Shown here: in pieces, positions 32,895 through 46,074 of the stretch | How positions within the stretch are numbered: position 1 is the first letter of the stretch | Layout: each line of letters starts with the position of its first letter | From: Brasenia schreberi | Taxonomy: Eukaryota; Streptophyta; Magnoliopsida; Nymphaeales; Cabombaceae | NCBI GenBank assembly: GCA_036023115.1 | Contig: JAYKKT010000086.1 | Span: 15,143,501-15,207,500, forward strand | Direction of reading: 5' to 3' | Length of the DNA stretch: 64,000 bases | Translations under genes and position numbers: made by a program | The notes under the pieces: generated by a model | Database searches by the model: none | The model's input: the letters and a program-made list of their open reading frames with translations, nothing else | What the model was told of the DNA's origin: nothing

Positions 32895-35308
32895 TGTAAA
32901 CACCCTAAAACTGTTTTTCAAAACGAATCTAGGCATGTTTAAATCCACGGTTGAACACAACTTACGATTTTCATAAAATTCCGTTTTATAAATGAAAATG
33001 TTTTTAAACCAGAGGTTATAAGTTTTGAAATTCAAATTAAAAGGTGTTGATTTGCCCAAAGATAGAGCCCGAATCAATAGGAGATAAGAATGAATTCATA
33101 AAAGCAAGGAGATGACTTAGGGCCAGACCAAGTCCAACCAAACAAGGAACGGGTCAAAGCATGATCAAGTGCAAAGCACCAATCAATCCTTGATGCCAAG
33201 CAGGGTCATCCCAAGTTCAATCCAATTCAACACTCAAGACGACCCATCCTAAGAGAGCTGGTGATCATAAGACATGTGAGATGAAGTTAATTCAAGTCAA
33301 AATCAATTCAAGCCTCAAGCGCAAGCCAAAGGCCAAGGAAGGCTCAAAACAAATGTAGATTCAAGTGGCCATACCAAGATGATCAAGTCCAGGCATGTTC
33401 GGTCAAAATAGAAACAAGACAAGTTCCACACAAAGGCCAAGTGGTTAAGATCAAGAACATACCTACTCATCAAATGAAGATTGACCAAGGGATCGCTTGG
33501 ACCCGATCAAGTCATTCCACCAAATTTGGACTAAAGCAAAGCTCAAGGTGATCAAGCCACGAGTTGGTCAAATGAAGAGTCGAGGCAATCACCAAGGCAA
33601 GGATTCGATGGCTAATCAAAGGCTCATCAATGCCAAGAAAATGGGCTGCAAATTGACTAAGTCCCACTTGGCTCGATCAAGATAAGAACGTGGGCTAGAG
33701 TGGCTCGACCACACCTAGCCTTGATCAAGTGAAAGGCTGTGCCATGTGGGCTACACCAAGCCCACATGTACCAAGAGGGGACCACTCCCCCAGCCCACAT
33801 GCACCCATGTGTAGCAATCGACCAACTCTTAGGTCAAAATGGATTGGAATGGCCCAAAATCCAAAATCGTGAAAGACCCTAGAGGCCCCCCTTGAAATCT
33901 ATAAAAGGGGGTCTTGGGGGCTGGTTTGAGGCATTGAAGAGAGAGTGAAGAAAGAGAAGAAGTCATGCAATAAGTGAGGGAGAGAAGAAAAGAAAGAGAG
34001 AGAGAAGGAAGAGGGTGGAGGTGCCGCCCCCATTTTCAAGTCATCTTCATCAAATTGTCAAGGAGTTCCATGGTTTAAGGTCAATTCTTCTTCTCTCTTT
34101 CAAATTTATCTCTCCTCTATTTTTATTTAAACTAAAAGGAGTTGTAATTAAGGAGCAACTAACTCTATTCTTGATGAAACTAGTTAAGGGTTATGCTACC
34201 CAATTTCCTTTATGTTCATTAGATGCATGCTATGTGTTTGATTTTCGGTTTTTTCTACCCAATATACATTGTAAGCTCTTATATCTTTTAATCCTCTATG
34301 CTTAAGCTATAATAATATTTTTCTTCATTTTCTTCAGTAATTTACATTTTAATTATTGTAGATTGTCTTTTAAATTTGGGCGAAATGCATTCATTTATGT
34401 TGTAAAACTGAAAACTTGTTTTCTACACCTTATATATATATGTATGATGTATGATTTTTAATTCCTTGTTCCCTATTCCTAATGCACTAAAATTTTTCAC
34501 ACCTAATCTACACCTACAAATCCACTGTTAATAAAATTTTTAAGAATTTTAGGATCATGCAACCTCGTAAATAAAATAAAAAAATATCGGTTAAATTATA
34601 ATAAAGTCTGTAAATCTATATTTCCTGCAATAGAGATTGGGTTATCATCCCATAACTTTGTCTGCAGTAAATCAATTTTATTGAAAATATTCTATTAGAA
34701 AGTTGAGATTCATATCTTTCTAAAAAGACTAAACTCAAAGAAATCGGAGGTCTATACACCAAGAGAAAACCATTTTTTTAAACTTCTATATTTCTTTAAC
34801 AGATCTGTCCTAAATAGTTTAGCAAGGTATGTTATTAGATTTAATTGAACACATCCATAATACTTAGAATCAGAATAAAAATAGTTCCTGAATTCTTATA
34901 TTAATTTTTGTTTCTTGTAAAATTTTCAAGATTTTTAGAGATTTAAAAGTTATTGAAAAAAATCCAAAAACAAGTATATAAAAACAGAACCAGTTTCTAT
35001 TTTTCAAGATTTTGAAACATTTTCTTTTTCAAAAGCTAAGTTCACGAGTTTGGTTAAGTCCTTGGGAATTGAAAGTGGATTTTGAAAACACATCGGACTT
35101 AAAATAATCCTCAAAACGTATTGACCCTTGAGCATCAGTTCAAAAAGACCTATATTGAAAAGAATTCACTTACTCACAATCGCTATAGAAGTCATAAATC
35201 ATCTTTGCTAGTTTAAGCAAACTAGCTAGCACGCTCAAGCACACGACGTAGTTTGTGAATTTGATTTGAGGTCTCTATATAGATTTTGGAATAAAATTCA
35301 CATCTACA
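32895..35308 (+). repeat. Gypsy LTR A
   Basis: Starts TGTAAACACCC and ends ACATCTACA, followed by a primer-binding-site-like GATTTAGCATGCCCAATGGG. A TATA box CTATAAAAG (33899-33907) is followed by a purine-rich tract (33934-34020), as in LTR C. Its last ~200 bp (from CCTTGAGCATC) resemble those of LTRs B, C, C' and D. It is about 2.4 kb long. No matching partner LTR was found in the window, apart from a possible new LTR start at 63986. Confidence 0.75.
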
Positions 35309-35309
35309 G

Positions 35310-35332
35310 ATTTAGCATGCCCAATGGGACTT
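35310..35332 (+). promoter_or_regulatory. Primer-binding-site-like sequence after LTR A
   Basis: GATTTAGCATGCCCAATGGG is a decayed form of the GATTTGGTACGCCCGGTGGG found after LTR C (52791) and near the minus-strand LTR B. The tRNA primer is not identified. Confidence 0.5.
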
Positions 35333-35449
35333 GAGTCTTTAAAAATTGTTTGATCCATTCTTGTTTTTCAAAAACCAAAACCAAATTCAAATCATGATTC
35401 TAAACTCTCTTTTTCAAACCCTTGCTTTTAAAATTTCAACAAGTCAATA

Positions 35450-36888
35450 ATGTCAAGTGTGGATGATTCCTTCACAAATATGTCAAGAAGGGACTCTACT
35501 TCCCAAATCGGTTTTCCAAAACCTCAAAAAAATCTTCTAAAACTCGAGAAGAAGAAATTGCCTCTTTAAGGAAGAGAGTAATACAATTTGAAAGGGAAAT
35601 TGAGGCCCTAAGTCAAAAGGTCAAAGCGCAACATTCCCATGAAAAGTCATTTCGGGTACATAGGGAGAAAAACCATACCCAATCGAGCCCAAAATTCGAT
35701 GAAGGATATGAGGCCACAAATGTAGCAAGTGTGGAGATTGAATAATCTAACCTTGCTTATCATCCAAACACCCTTTGTCCATAGAAAAGCTAAAAAAATT
35801 CTTTATTTGGAAAAATAAAAAAAATCTAAAAAAAATTCACAAAAAAAACATTTGAAAATCAAAAAGTTAAAATTCTGAAAGTTGAAAATAAAGAAAAAGT
35901 CTACATCCCTAAGCACACAAACAAAGTGGTGTATAAGATTCACTTCATACAAGTTACTCAAAAAATTTTCAAAACTTGCACTCCGATGAGTTCCATTCCC
36001 ATGAGCCCCATTTCACACACAAAAGGGAATCAGTGTTGCACACACATAGGTTTAGAGGATGAAATATAAGACCTCACAAAGCAATGGGAGCTTGAAGTTA
36101 TGCATGAGCTAAAGTAACCTCGGGATGCTTGCAAGGAAGCTTGCTCTCAACATAGAAAAGTAGTCAAGCTTGAGAAAGGTATACTTGAAACTCACTCTCC
36201 ACAATCATGCACCAACAACCCCACCAAATGTGCCCATGGATGTGAATTTTCAAGGTGTGCCAAATATCCTGCACCAATAAAAAGAATTTCAAAATGAAAA
36301 ATAATATCAAAATAAAATTAAAAACTTGGTAGACATGGTTATTCCTAAGGCAAGCATTGACATCCTAGGTACACCTAACCCTACCATATATAAACAAATC
36401 TCTTTGAGCCTAGGTTTGTATCATAAACCCAAGCTTATGGCCATGACTTCTCGGGTTTTCGAATAAAAAAGGCATCAAACGAGTGTGTTTTGGCACCAAA
36501 ATTTTTTGAAAGCCTTAAAATGATGAAAGAGTGCTTTCCTTTCTGAAAATTTAGAATTTGGATAAAAATGATGATTTTGCCCTCAACACTGGAAAAGTAG
36601 GATTTCGTTTTCTTAAAAGATTTATGTTGAAAAGTATGTTGAAAACTTGCCCATTGACAAGATACAGGTATCAAAGAGATAAGTTGACACCTGAAAAGGA
36701 AGGCGGGCATCCAGAAAGGAAAAAGCGGGCGTTAAAAAGGGAAAGTGAGCTTCTTAGAAAGAAAATCTCATACTTAGAAAGAAATAAATTTCTAGAGGGT
36801 ATGGTCTGTATTATCAAAAGAAAGAAAAGATTATGCAAGAACAATGTCTTCCGAAGAGAAAGGTTTGGTATCAAATGCATTTGGTAAC
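35450..36888 (+). pseudogene. Degraded gypsy gag/internal region of element A
   Basis: Matches gag of element C (52893-54060) in order: a coiled-coil-like LEKKKL segment, DEGYEA, KVYIPKHTNK-like 'PLSTQTK', a CKEACSQH segment near 36130 and VDMVIPKASIDILGTPNPT near 36340. Stops occur throughout. From about 36450 to 36888 the sequence carries Lys/Arg-rich frames with no recognised domain. It is collinear with 58035-58790. The minus-strand element B inserted at 36888. Confidence 0.6.
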
Positions 36889-39164
36889 TATAGACATGAA
36901 AATCTTTACTCCAAAGTTTATGCTAGTTTGTCAAAACTAGCAAAATGTTGAAAATCTGACTTCTTTGAGGCAATTGGGCTAAGCGAGTTCTTTTCACTTA
37001 AACCTTCTTGAACCGCTATTTAAGAGTTGGTTTAAGCACTTGGAAACTTCAATTTTGAAAGAATGAACTTCAATCCACGTGAAACTCAAAAGGTTTTCAA
37101 AGTTACAAAATGTGTTTTGGTTCAAAACTTGAAACTCATCAAGTTCTGAAAAACAGAACTGACTCTATTTTTTAGACCTGATTCTCAAATTTTTTTAGGT
37201 AGTCTAGGAATCTCCAAAATTCACAAACATTTCACAGAATATTCCTTGATATTTTTGGATCCTAGACCACTTTTTATCTTGATTTTTGGGATAACAAATT
37301 TTGAGAATTAAATCCGGAATAAACATTGACTCTGCTGTTTCAGGAAATTCTGTGACAGAAATATAGAGGCTTAAAGAATTCTCTGTATCTCAGTGTACAA
37401 AATACCAAATGTTGTGATTTTACTCATTTTGGAAAGCTATGGATGTTAACTTTCCAATGAGACTAATTTCATCCAATTTAAATTCTTATGGATAGAGATA
37501 TGAGACTTTTACGCAACTATGTCTTAGGAATTCCCATTGTACAGAAAATAGAAACAGTTTTATCCGATCTTTCCCGATTTTATTAATGGGGTTGCACGGT
37601 CCCAAAATTCTTGAAAATTTTATTTCTAAGAGGTTTGTGTGTGCAAATGTTGTTTTAAATTCAGCTCATTCAGATTATGGAGTAGGGAATTCAAATTGCA
37701 ATAATCAAGTATGCAGATGCAGAAAAGGGATTTTAGTTTCATAGAAAATACGTGCAAATGCATACTCACACGAAAGCAAATTGCAACAACTCTACTCCGA
37801 ATTTAACTCACACGAAGGGAAATTACAACAACTTTACATCCCAAATTAAACTCACGCGAAGAAAATATATATATTAGCTTAAGCATAGAGGGGGTTAAAA
37901 AGTATACAGTGTTTATAACATATATTGGGGGTAGGAACATAATCAAACAATTAGAGTGCATGTGTGTGTGAGTGTCGATTCATCCATGAAATGAAATTTG
38001 CAGCAACTCTAATTATTACAACTTGGGGGGAGATGAAACTCCATTAATACAACCCCATATTAATTAATTGAAAGAAGGAAAATGGGATTTGAATTGAGTA
38101 TGAGACGAACTTATACGAGTTTTTGACAAAAAGGGAGCCGGGGATTCAAGAATGAATCCGACCACCACTCCTTCCTTCAAACTTCCACAAACTCTCACCT
38201 AGCTCCCTCTCCTTCATCCCACCTTGATGTGCACAACCCTCAATGCTAGAAACTTCCTCACTTAGCCTAGCACTCACCCCAAAGTGGTAGCCTTTTCTTT
38301 GATTGTCCAAGATAGGGAAACCCGCCCCACCCCTTGGCCCCTTTTATAGGCCAAGGGGGCTGGTTTCTAGCCCCTTCTATGGGGCGGGTTGGACCAGCCC
38401 TCAGTGGTTTTGATCCAATTCGGTCCAGCCCTTAGTGGTCCCCCTTGGTATTGAGTTGGACTAGCCCCATGTAGGCTGGTCTTGAGTGGAATTGAGCTTG
38501 ACCAAGCTCACTTCCTTGGTCTTGGTTCCAACCGGCTAGAGGACTTGAAGCTTGATCATCCTTCTTTGGTGAACCTCAGCTCCTTCCGTGGTGACTTGGA
38601 CTTGGGAGGCCATGGCTGAATCTTGGATGTGGCCATTTCAACTTGTTGTTTTCGGCCCTTGCTCATCTTGCCAAGTCTTATAACTAGGTGTATTTCATTT
38701 GACTGGGTAACAGCTAGGCTTCTTGAAGAGAGTTCGGCCAAGCTTGATTTTGCTCATTTAAATGCCTTGTGTTCTGCTTTGATTTGAATTCCACCTATTT
38801 ATCCTTAGTCCCTTTCTTGATTTACTTCTTGTCTTGGATGAAACGGAATTTGAGCTTGATTGGGTTGATTTTCATCCAGTCTTGATTTGCTTTTGAACCT
38901 GTATATTGGATATTTGTGCGGGCCATGGTTTGGGTTCAAATGTGGGATTGAATTGATTAAATTCAAAGTCTTTTAAACTTTTGAAAATATTTCTAAACGA
39001 ATTGAATTCCAGACTTTGAAACTTTTGAAAGATATTTCTAAATGAATTGAGTTCAAAGCCTTTAAAACCTTTGACAAATATTTCTAAAGCTTGTCCTTTG
39101 GGAATTTTCAAAACATTTTTATTTCCAGCTTCTTGTGTTTCCCCAAATTCGGGTCTTAACACTT
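36889..39164 (-). repeat. 3' LTR of gypsy B
   Basis: Direct repeat of 46780-49073. The minus-strand TATA box CCTATAAAAG is at 38341-38350. In element orientation it starts TGTTAAGACCC, where the 5' LTR starts TGTAAACACCC, and it lacks about 51 bp near its end that the 5' LTR keeps (between 36921 and 36922 compared with 46822-46872). Confidence 0.9.
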
Positions 39165-40132
39165 ACTACTTAGTAGAGGTTTTATAAGAAAGCTAGTAAG
39201 CAATGCAAAATTCTACTTCTTACCCAACAAAGTCTAATTCTCAAACAAAATGAGATTCAAATAAGTAAATCCTATTCCTATTCTAGGATTTTCTTGGATG
39301 AACCTTTTTCTATTGGGATAAGTTGTAGGGATATGGGAAAGAGTTATCACGGTCCCTTCTAAAGCATCTCGTAGTTTAAGGCCAAGAGATGGAAAATTGC
39401 TCTTTTTGAGCTTTTGGCAATTTTTCTTTTCTTCCATAGAGGGCCTCCCATTTTCTTTTTGGAGGATTTTTCTTTTATTTTCCCCTCTTTTCTTTTTTAA
39501 TCAAAGAACTAAACTCTTTTGCAGAAATTTTTCATTCTGCCTTCTTTCTATTTGAAGGAAACTTTTAGAGGGATTTTCATATCCTCTTTTCTTTTTGCCA
39601 AATTTTCCTTTTTGAAAAGAGAAGTGAAATGGGGAGAGACTTAACCCAATGGTTTACTCGATTCATCTAAGATCACCCTATTTTAAAATAGCATGTACTA
39701 CTTGAAAATATTTTGCTATATTGAACAAGGCTCTATTTTATAAGATGAAGATTTTTGAAATGTAACCCATTAATTTTGAAAACTCTACTTTTCATAAAGC
39801 ATTGATTCCCTTATTCAGGGTCACACGATTCACCTTGATCCTTCTTTCAAGAAGTTCAAAGGAGATCCCCTTCAAAAGCATTTTCAAAAGGATTTAGCAT
39901 AGACCCTACACATGATATTTTTTCAAATATTGAGCATTTATAGGGTCTACTAAATTCCTACCCTCAACATTGATTAACCAATATGCATTGTTAGTAGTGG
40001 TTCCATGTACAACATAAGGGCCATCCCACTTGGGCCGCCACTTTCCAAGAGGGTGGGGCCTCAGTGATGAATGATCTTGAGCATGAGGTCTCCCACTTGG
40101 AAGTGGCGAGCTTTCATGTGCTTATTATAGTG
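39165..40132 (-). other. Gypsy B 3' internal untranslated region
   Basis: Between integrase and the 3' LTR on the minus strand: AT-rich, with Lys/Phe-rich chance frames. It is collinear with 62690-63985 of the last element, where similar GAAAAAGAAAGCC-type sequence occurs. Confidence 0.6.
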
Positions 40133-40840
40133 TCAGGCTATCCTTTGCTTATATGCATGTGCATGATCCATAACAAGGAGCCTTTTTTCATCTAACAAAT
40201 CAAGTTCTATCATTCTGGTATGCTGTAGGGTTTCTAATGGAAGATCTAATGCAAGTGATGTATGGAATAAATGCAATTTTGTATGAATGGGGAGTATGAC
40301 ATTCGTACCATAGACCAACTCAGATGGGGTGGCATTTGTGGGTGTTTGGATGGAAGTTCTATAAGCCCATAAGGCTTCATCGAGCTTCTCATGCCATGTC
40401 CTACCCTTTTCTATGGTTTTCTCAATGATGCTTACGAGGATTTTGTTTGTGGCTTCGGCTTGGCCGTTGCCTTGAGGGTAGTAGGATAATGAGAAGTGTT
40501 GAGTCATGTCATATGTAGCACATAGCTTTTCTATCTTCTCATTTTTGAATGGGGTGCCATTATCGGGCACTAGGTCTTTTGAAACTCCAAAACGGGCCAA
40601 GATATTTTTCTTGATGAATGCCACTACATGTTGTCCTTGGACATTAGCCAAGGATGTAGCTTCAACCCATTTAGAAAAATATTCGGTGGCTGCTAGGATG
40701 AACCTATGTCCATTAGATGCATTTGGGGTTATGGGTCCTATGTCGAATGCCCACATGACAAAGGGCAAGGGCTCACGATGGAACGTAGGGTGGATGATGG
40801 GACGTGTATGGCATGCCCATGCACTTGACATTGGTGACAC
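40133..40840 (-). pseudogene. Gypsy B integrase core and C-terminal part
   Basis: Reads MWAFDIGPITPNASNGHRFI (first catalytic Asp in FDI; one residue fewer than FDIVGP), TEYFSKWVEATSL, VPDNGTPFKNEKI (second Asp), YYPQGNGQAEATNKIL (Glu) and WAYRTSIQTPTNATPSELVY. These are the DDE motifs of gypsy integrases. The enzyme would insert the element cDNA. It stops at 40133; the remainder of the C-terminus (WDGPYVV-like) is readable out of frame to about 39960. Confidence 0.85.
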
Positions 40841-41034
40841 TTTCTAACATGATCATGGCAATCTTGTCTCAAGGTGGACCAAAAATACCTGGCCCTAAGT
40901 ATCTTCATGGCCATCATATTAGCATTGACATGGCCTCCACATTCTCCATCGTGGAATTCATGCATTATGGTCCTAGCCTCCATAAGGTCTACACATCTCA
41001 ACAAGATCCCCGTAAAACTCTTTTTGTAAAGCAT
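40738..41034 (-). pseudogene. Gypsy B integrase zinc-binding domain
   Basis: Reads HEFHDGECGGHVNANMMAMK, ARYFWSTLRQDCHDHVRKCH and CQVHGHAIHVP: the HHCC-type domain (HxxxxGGHxN...CxxC) at the start of gypsy integrases. It overlaps the core frame at 40840 through a frameshift. Confidence 0.8.
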
Positions 41035-41145
41035 CCCCCCTAAAATTACATATCGGGTTAGAATTTTTCTAATAAAAGCTTGGTCTTTAGAAGAAGCAAA
41101 TTCGGGAAATCCTTCATTTTCTAAAAAGTTTTTAATGTCATAAAA

Positions 41146-42340
41146 TCAAGGTTTTTCACTTGAATTTTGGTAATTTTGGCAAATCTCCAAATAGTGGGTG
41201 GATGGAGTGGGTGAGTGCCATATCTCTAAGGACCGTGTTACTAAAGTGGGATCAACCCTTAGGGCTGATCCTAATGATGCGAGGGCATCTGCTATGGTAT
41301 TGTACTCTCTTCTTACGTGAGTGAGTGTACATGATTTGAAGGAATTGACCAACTTGGTGGCCAATTCTTGGTATGGTATGAGTTTTTCATTTTTTACTTG
41401 CCAAATTTTCAAAACTTGGTTCACGACGAGTAAAGAATCTCCAAAGACTTCGATGCATGATGCCCCTAGATTTTTCAAAATTTTTAAGCCTTGTATAAGT
41501 GCCTCATATTCGGCCATATTATTAAAACACTCAAAATCTAGGCGAATTGCAATGGGGATCTCTCCCTTTCTAGGGGATATGAGGATGAATCCAACACCTA
41601 CCCCTTGTTGGTTTCTTGCCCCATCAAAGTACATCTTCCATACATGGCTTTCATTAAAACAACTTGCTAAAACATGGTTTTGAAAATCGTTTGCAAATAT
41701 GCCTTCATCGGGCATTTCATCAAGTATGGGGTATGTTTCTTCAAGGGGGAACTTGGCCACATGATCAGCTAGGGCTTGTCCCTTAATGGAGGTTTGATGG
41801 TGAAATTTTAAATCATACTCCATTAAGAGGAGCTGCCATTTACCAAGCCTACCCATTAGGATAGGTTTTTTAAACAAGTGCTTGATTGGATCAAGCTTAG
41901 ACACTATCCATATCTCATTATCTAAGAAATAGTGTTTAAACTTTTGGCAAGCCCACATCAATGCCAAGCATGTTTTCTCCATGGCTTGATAATTTCTTTC
42001 ATATGCCAATAGAGTTTTCGAAATGTAGTAAATGACATACTCTTTATGGCCATCATCCTCATATTTAGCTAACAACGCACCCAATGCATTCGTATGTATG
42101 AAAATGTAAAGTAACAAAGGTTTTCCTTACTTTGGAGGTTTTAAAATTGGAGGATTTACTAAATAGGTTTTCAATCTTTCGAAAGACTTTTTGACAATTA
42201 TCGTCTCTTATAAATTTCACTCCTTTTCGCAAAAGTTTGTTGAAAGGTTCGCATATTGTTAAGTTTGAAATGAACCTCCTAATTGCTCGGAGGCGACCTT
42301 GGTGGCTTCGGATTTGGATCAAATTGGAGGGTGGAGGCAT
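41146..42340 (-). pseudogene. Gypsy B RNase H plus archaeal-type RNase H
   Basis: The RT connection (42340-42065, IRSHQGRLRAIRRFISNL) leads into RNase H (YYISKTLLAYERNYQAMEKT, QLLLMEYDLKFHHQTSIKG) and, after a linker, a second RNase H: VWKMYFDGARNQQGVGVGFI, NMAEYEALIQGLKIL, VFGDSLLVVNQV and HVRREYNTIADALASL. The D, E, D and D pattern of archaeal-type RNase H is visible. The double RNase H is diagnostic of the Tat lineage of plant gypsy elements. A frame change lies near 42090. Confidence 0.85.
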
Positions 42341-42342
42341 GT

Positions 42343-43401
42343 CTATGATGGCTCGACACTTAGAGGGATCGACTTAAATGCCCCTTTGCTCATTATAAAG
42401 CCTAAAAGCTTACCCGATTCCACTCCGAAGACACATTTTTGAGGGTTTAGTTTCACTTTGTAAAGCCTAAGTCTTTCGAAAACCTTTTGCAAAGATTTAA
42501 TGTGTGTGCATCGGGTTTTTGATTTCACCAAAAGATCATCCACATATACTTCCAAGAGCTCATGAATTTGATCATGAAAAATAGTAGTCATGGCTCTTTG
42601 GTATGTGGCACCAACGTTTTTCAAACCAAATGGCATAACCGTGTAATAGTATGTGCCCCATGATGTAGTAAAAGCAGTCTTAGCCTGATCTTTTGGCGCT
42701 AACTTGATTTGATTGTAACCCGAATAGCCATCCATAAAAGAAAATATTTCATGATTTGCAATGCTATCCACTATGAAATCGATGTTTGGTAAAGGAAAAT
42801 TGTCTTTTGGAGTGGCTTTGTTCAAGTTTCTAAAATCAATGGAAATCTGAATTTTCCCATTGGATTTTCGAACCACAACTATGTTTGAAAGCCATTCAGA
42901 ATACGCAATGGGTTTTATAAATCCGGCTTTTAAAATATCCTCTAAACCCTCTTTTACTTGAGAGTGAACATCGGGATGAATTTTCTTAAGCTTTTGCTTT
43001 ATGGGTTTAGCATTTGGTTCTAGGGGAAGACGATGCTCTACAATCTTTGGGTCTAGGCCTGGCATGTTTTCGTAGGTCCATGCAAACACATCTATATATG
43101 ATTTGAGAAATGCAATGAATGATGCCTTTTCATGCTCATGCAAACATTCTCCTATTTTAATATGTTTAGGATTAGACTCACTCCCTAGGTTGATCTCTAC
43201 AAAATCCCCTCCTACGGAATTCGAAGGTTTTTCTAAGTCAAGGATTTTATGAAACTCGGGAAGCTCGGAGGCTTGATCCTCCTCATGGATGAGGTGATCT
43301 TCCTCCTTGCTTTGATCACTCTCGAGAACTTTAGGTTCTAGGGAAGTGCTAGGCAAAGCACATGATTTTGGGATATTTACAAATTTCAAAGGGTTTTTCA
43401 C
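42343..43401 (-). pseudogene. Gypsy B reverse transcriptase
   Basis: A 352-codon frame. Residues about 105-130 hold FAWTYENMPGLDPKIVEHRL, then the RT fingers/palm: SEWLSNIVVVRKSNGKIQIS, DFRNLNKATPKDNFPLPNID, FMDGYSGYNQIKLAPKD, MPFGLKNVGATYQRAM and the catalytic box LLEVYVDDLLVKSKT. It ends in VFGVESGKLLGFIMSKGA. The core motifs including YVDD are present. The RT would copy element RNA in particles. Nearby stops in gag and protease prevent a complete polyprotein. Confidence 0.88.
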
Positions 43402-43777
43402 AAAGACAATATTTTTGGGTTTTACGAATTTTTCATTTTTTTGGATTTTTCGAAATAGACCTTTGGAGATGGAATGTACAAGACCTTGTTTTTGATATTT
43501 TCAGGCTTTTCAAATTTTTTGGCCTTTTGCAAACATAAGGAAGGAACAAAAGCCACATTCTTTTTAGAATTTTCAAAGTTTTCAGTTTTTTTGGCCTTTT
43601 GTAAAGAAATGGAAGGAGGAATGCAAATCACATTCTTTTTGGGGTTTCAAAATTTTCTAATGTTTTTGGTTTTGGGGATTTTCTAAATGTTTTTAGATTT
43701 TATAAATATTCATTTTTTTTTTGGATTTTTGGATGTGGAGGGGTCTTCCATCAAACCTACAAAAAAAATACCATGAA

Positions 43778-44373
43778 TTAGGCTCTAAACAAGAGGTCTA
43801 ATTCATAGGTTTCAGTTTTAGGAGGTTCTAGGGCACCCTTGACCCAAGTGGTCATAGGTGGTGGTTCAGGGGGTATAGATGTGGTGTAGCCCATCCCATA
43901 CCGGTTTGGGTTTGGTCTTGACATGATGGGTTTTAGACGTCCCTGGTTTTGGTTTCCTAAGCCTTGATAAGGCATGTATCCCATGTTTAAGGCTTCTTTA
44001 GTTTTGAAAATATTTCATAAAGCAGATGGCCTTGGAACTTGGTGTCATCCATGTCATGCTTGTACACCTTCTTGCTTAGGGGCTTAGGTATTACTTGAGT
44101 TTTGGTCTTTCCTAGGATCGACACTATCTTGGGTGGGCAAGCCTTGGGTTGCCTTAGGATGCACACGGCAAACTTAGATTGTCCTAGGATTTTGATGGGT
44201 TTTGGTGGGTCGACCAAGGGTATTGGTTCTCCTAGGTTTGACTCACAAGATTGGTGACTTGACAAACAAGAAAAGTTTTGAATTCCCTTGAGCTGAGGAT
44301 GATTTTCTCCTAGAATTACCACGACTTGGCTTTCATGGGGAATCTTGACGCACCTATGGAAAGTGAAAGGCAC
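43778..44373 (-). pseudogene. Gypsy B linker with G-patch-like motif
   Basis: 44373-43987 is the proline-rich linker after the protease (HRCVKIPHESQVVVILGENH). 43984-43778 starts MGYMPYQGLGNQNQGRLKPI, a G-patch-like motif (MGYxPxxGLGxxxQG) found between protease and RT in Tat-type elements, then EPPPMTTWVKGALE. Gene C carries the same motif at 54484-54702. Confidence 0.65.
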
Positions 44374-44458
44374 AACCCGAAGGCTATGTATCCACGGTCT
44401 TTCTAGGAGTAAGTTGTAATGGGGTGTATATCTAAGACATGAAACACCCTTGTATGGC

Positions 44459-45057
44459 TTATGCCCCTACTTCCATGGGTAATTCTATGGCTTCTATAGG
44501 TTGGGATGCATTTCCATCGTATCCTGTGATTACAATGAAACTTGGACTCAAAGAGGTTAGGGTTACTCTGACTTGGAAGGCCACGTATAGCGGAAGGATG
44601 TTTAGATCTCCTCTCCCATCAACCAAGCACTTGTCTAAAGAGTGGTGATTCAATACCACCTCTATATGCAAGGCTTGGTTGTGGGTTCTATAGGGTCGTT
44701 CTAATTCATCTTTCGAAAACACGATGGGGGCCTTACACAAATAGGTGAGACCAGGAATGATAAGGACTCAGTGATTATGGTTGAGTTAACATGGGCTCTT
44801 TCTAAGATTTTCTCTAAGACTTGTTTGTGCCTAGGAGAAGTTTGGATGAGTTCCAGGATAGACATGTTTATGGGAATCTTAGAAAGATGAGTTTCGAAAT
44901 CATAAGGGGTTAACACATTTTTTCCTTTGTCCATGAGATGAGATGCTTTGGGAATGCATGATTTTGAAGGGCCAGGGACAACGACCACTTCCTTGCTAGC
45001 ATCTTTTGCTAAATGTGGGGGCTGGTAGATCCTTCCGGACCTAGTCACCTCGCCCAC
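44459..45057 (-). pseudogene. Gypsy B protease region
   Basis: Overlapping frames (45057-44701 and 44740-44459). The second carries HIEVVLNHHSLDKCLVDGRG and DLNILPLYVAF, the retropepsin site of Tat elements ('ALVDGGSSLNILP'), with the second Gly of DGGS changed to Arg. The first carries GRIYQPPHL and HVNSTIITESLS, the leader usual upstream of the protease. The altered active-site loop and the frame break argue against activity. Confidence 0.7.
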
Positions 45058-45369
45058 ACCTTCCCTAGGACTCGTTTCTATGTTGACCCTAGTTTGGTGC
45101 TTCGGAGCACCCCGAATTTCTAAGAAGGCTCAAACCGGGGGCGGGACTCTAAGCGCTCCCTAGATCACTACTTGTTTGGTTTTTTTTATTATGAGAGGTG
45201 GTGTGTAGCAAGTAGTGAAATCTGTATGATATGCATGTTCCAATCCATATGAGTGAGTTGAGAGATCACGTACTTCCTTGTCCTTCCTACTGGTACTCGC
45301 ATGGTTGGGAAAGGGTTCCTTGATAATTGCTTGAGCGGGCTCCGGTTCCTCGATGACATGGAGCCTGCC

Positions 45370-46020
45370 CTACTCGATCAAGTCCTCTATTTTGTTTAAA
45401 AGTGTATAACATTTATTTGTATCATGGCCCTTAAGCCTATGATACTTGCAAAACTTATTCAAAAATTTTCTTTTTAGGGGTGTCTCCTTGGGAATGTTGG
45501 GGAGTGTGACCATGCCTTGAGCTAGCAAGAGGTTAAGGACTTCCAAGATAGGTTGTCCTAATAGAGTATACTCCCTTTTTTCAAAAGACTTTTGAACCTT
45601 TTTGTCATGCTTCGATTCAAATTTCTTAGAAGTGCCGACTGGGCTCGTAGATATTTGCAATCTTTTAGGGTTTTGCCTCATTGTCCGCAATAAGTGGCCC
45701 GTAAGTCTCAAGTTTTTCAAATCGTGCCTTTGGAAAAAAAATTCTTTCCACAAGTCATCGTAGACCCTCTTTTTCAAGTTTGCTTCGAAGAGGGAAGCCT
45801 TCTTGATAAGTTTGTAGAAGGTCAAAATTTCATGTAATGAAAGAAGCGCTTTCAATTCAGTTTTGAAATTTTCAAGGATGAGCATTACTGTGCATCCTTC
45901 AGAAATGAGCTCTCTTACTTGCCCGAGGAGGGACCTCCATCGAACGATGAATGCGTGGGCATCCTCGTTTGATGCTTGCTTGGTGTCCCTAAGGGTGTTC
46001 AAAGTTGGTGTTACTTCCAT
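45370..46020 (-). pseudogene. Gypsy B Gag, C-terminal part with zinc knuckle
   Basis: Starts MEVTPTLNTLRDTKQASNED and continues AHAFIVRWRSLLGQVRELIS, the end of the Gag fold. Near the C-terminus FCKYHRLKGHDTNKCYTL is a CX2-3HX4HX4C-like zinc knuckle of the type seen in Tat-lineage elements (CxxHxxxGHxTxxC). The frame ends NKIEDLIE. Gag would bind element RNA. Confidence 0.78.
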
Positions 46021-46074
46021 ATTGTGGAAAAATCATTGCATGAAACAATTCGCCAGCTCTTCAAAAGTCACGAA

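Noticed and set aside
36435..36887. Overlapping frames on both strands with Lys/Arg-rich or Phe-rich proteins
   Set aside because: The equivalent region at 58370-58790 carries different stops and frame changes, so neither strand shows a conserved coding frame.
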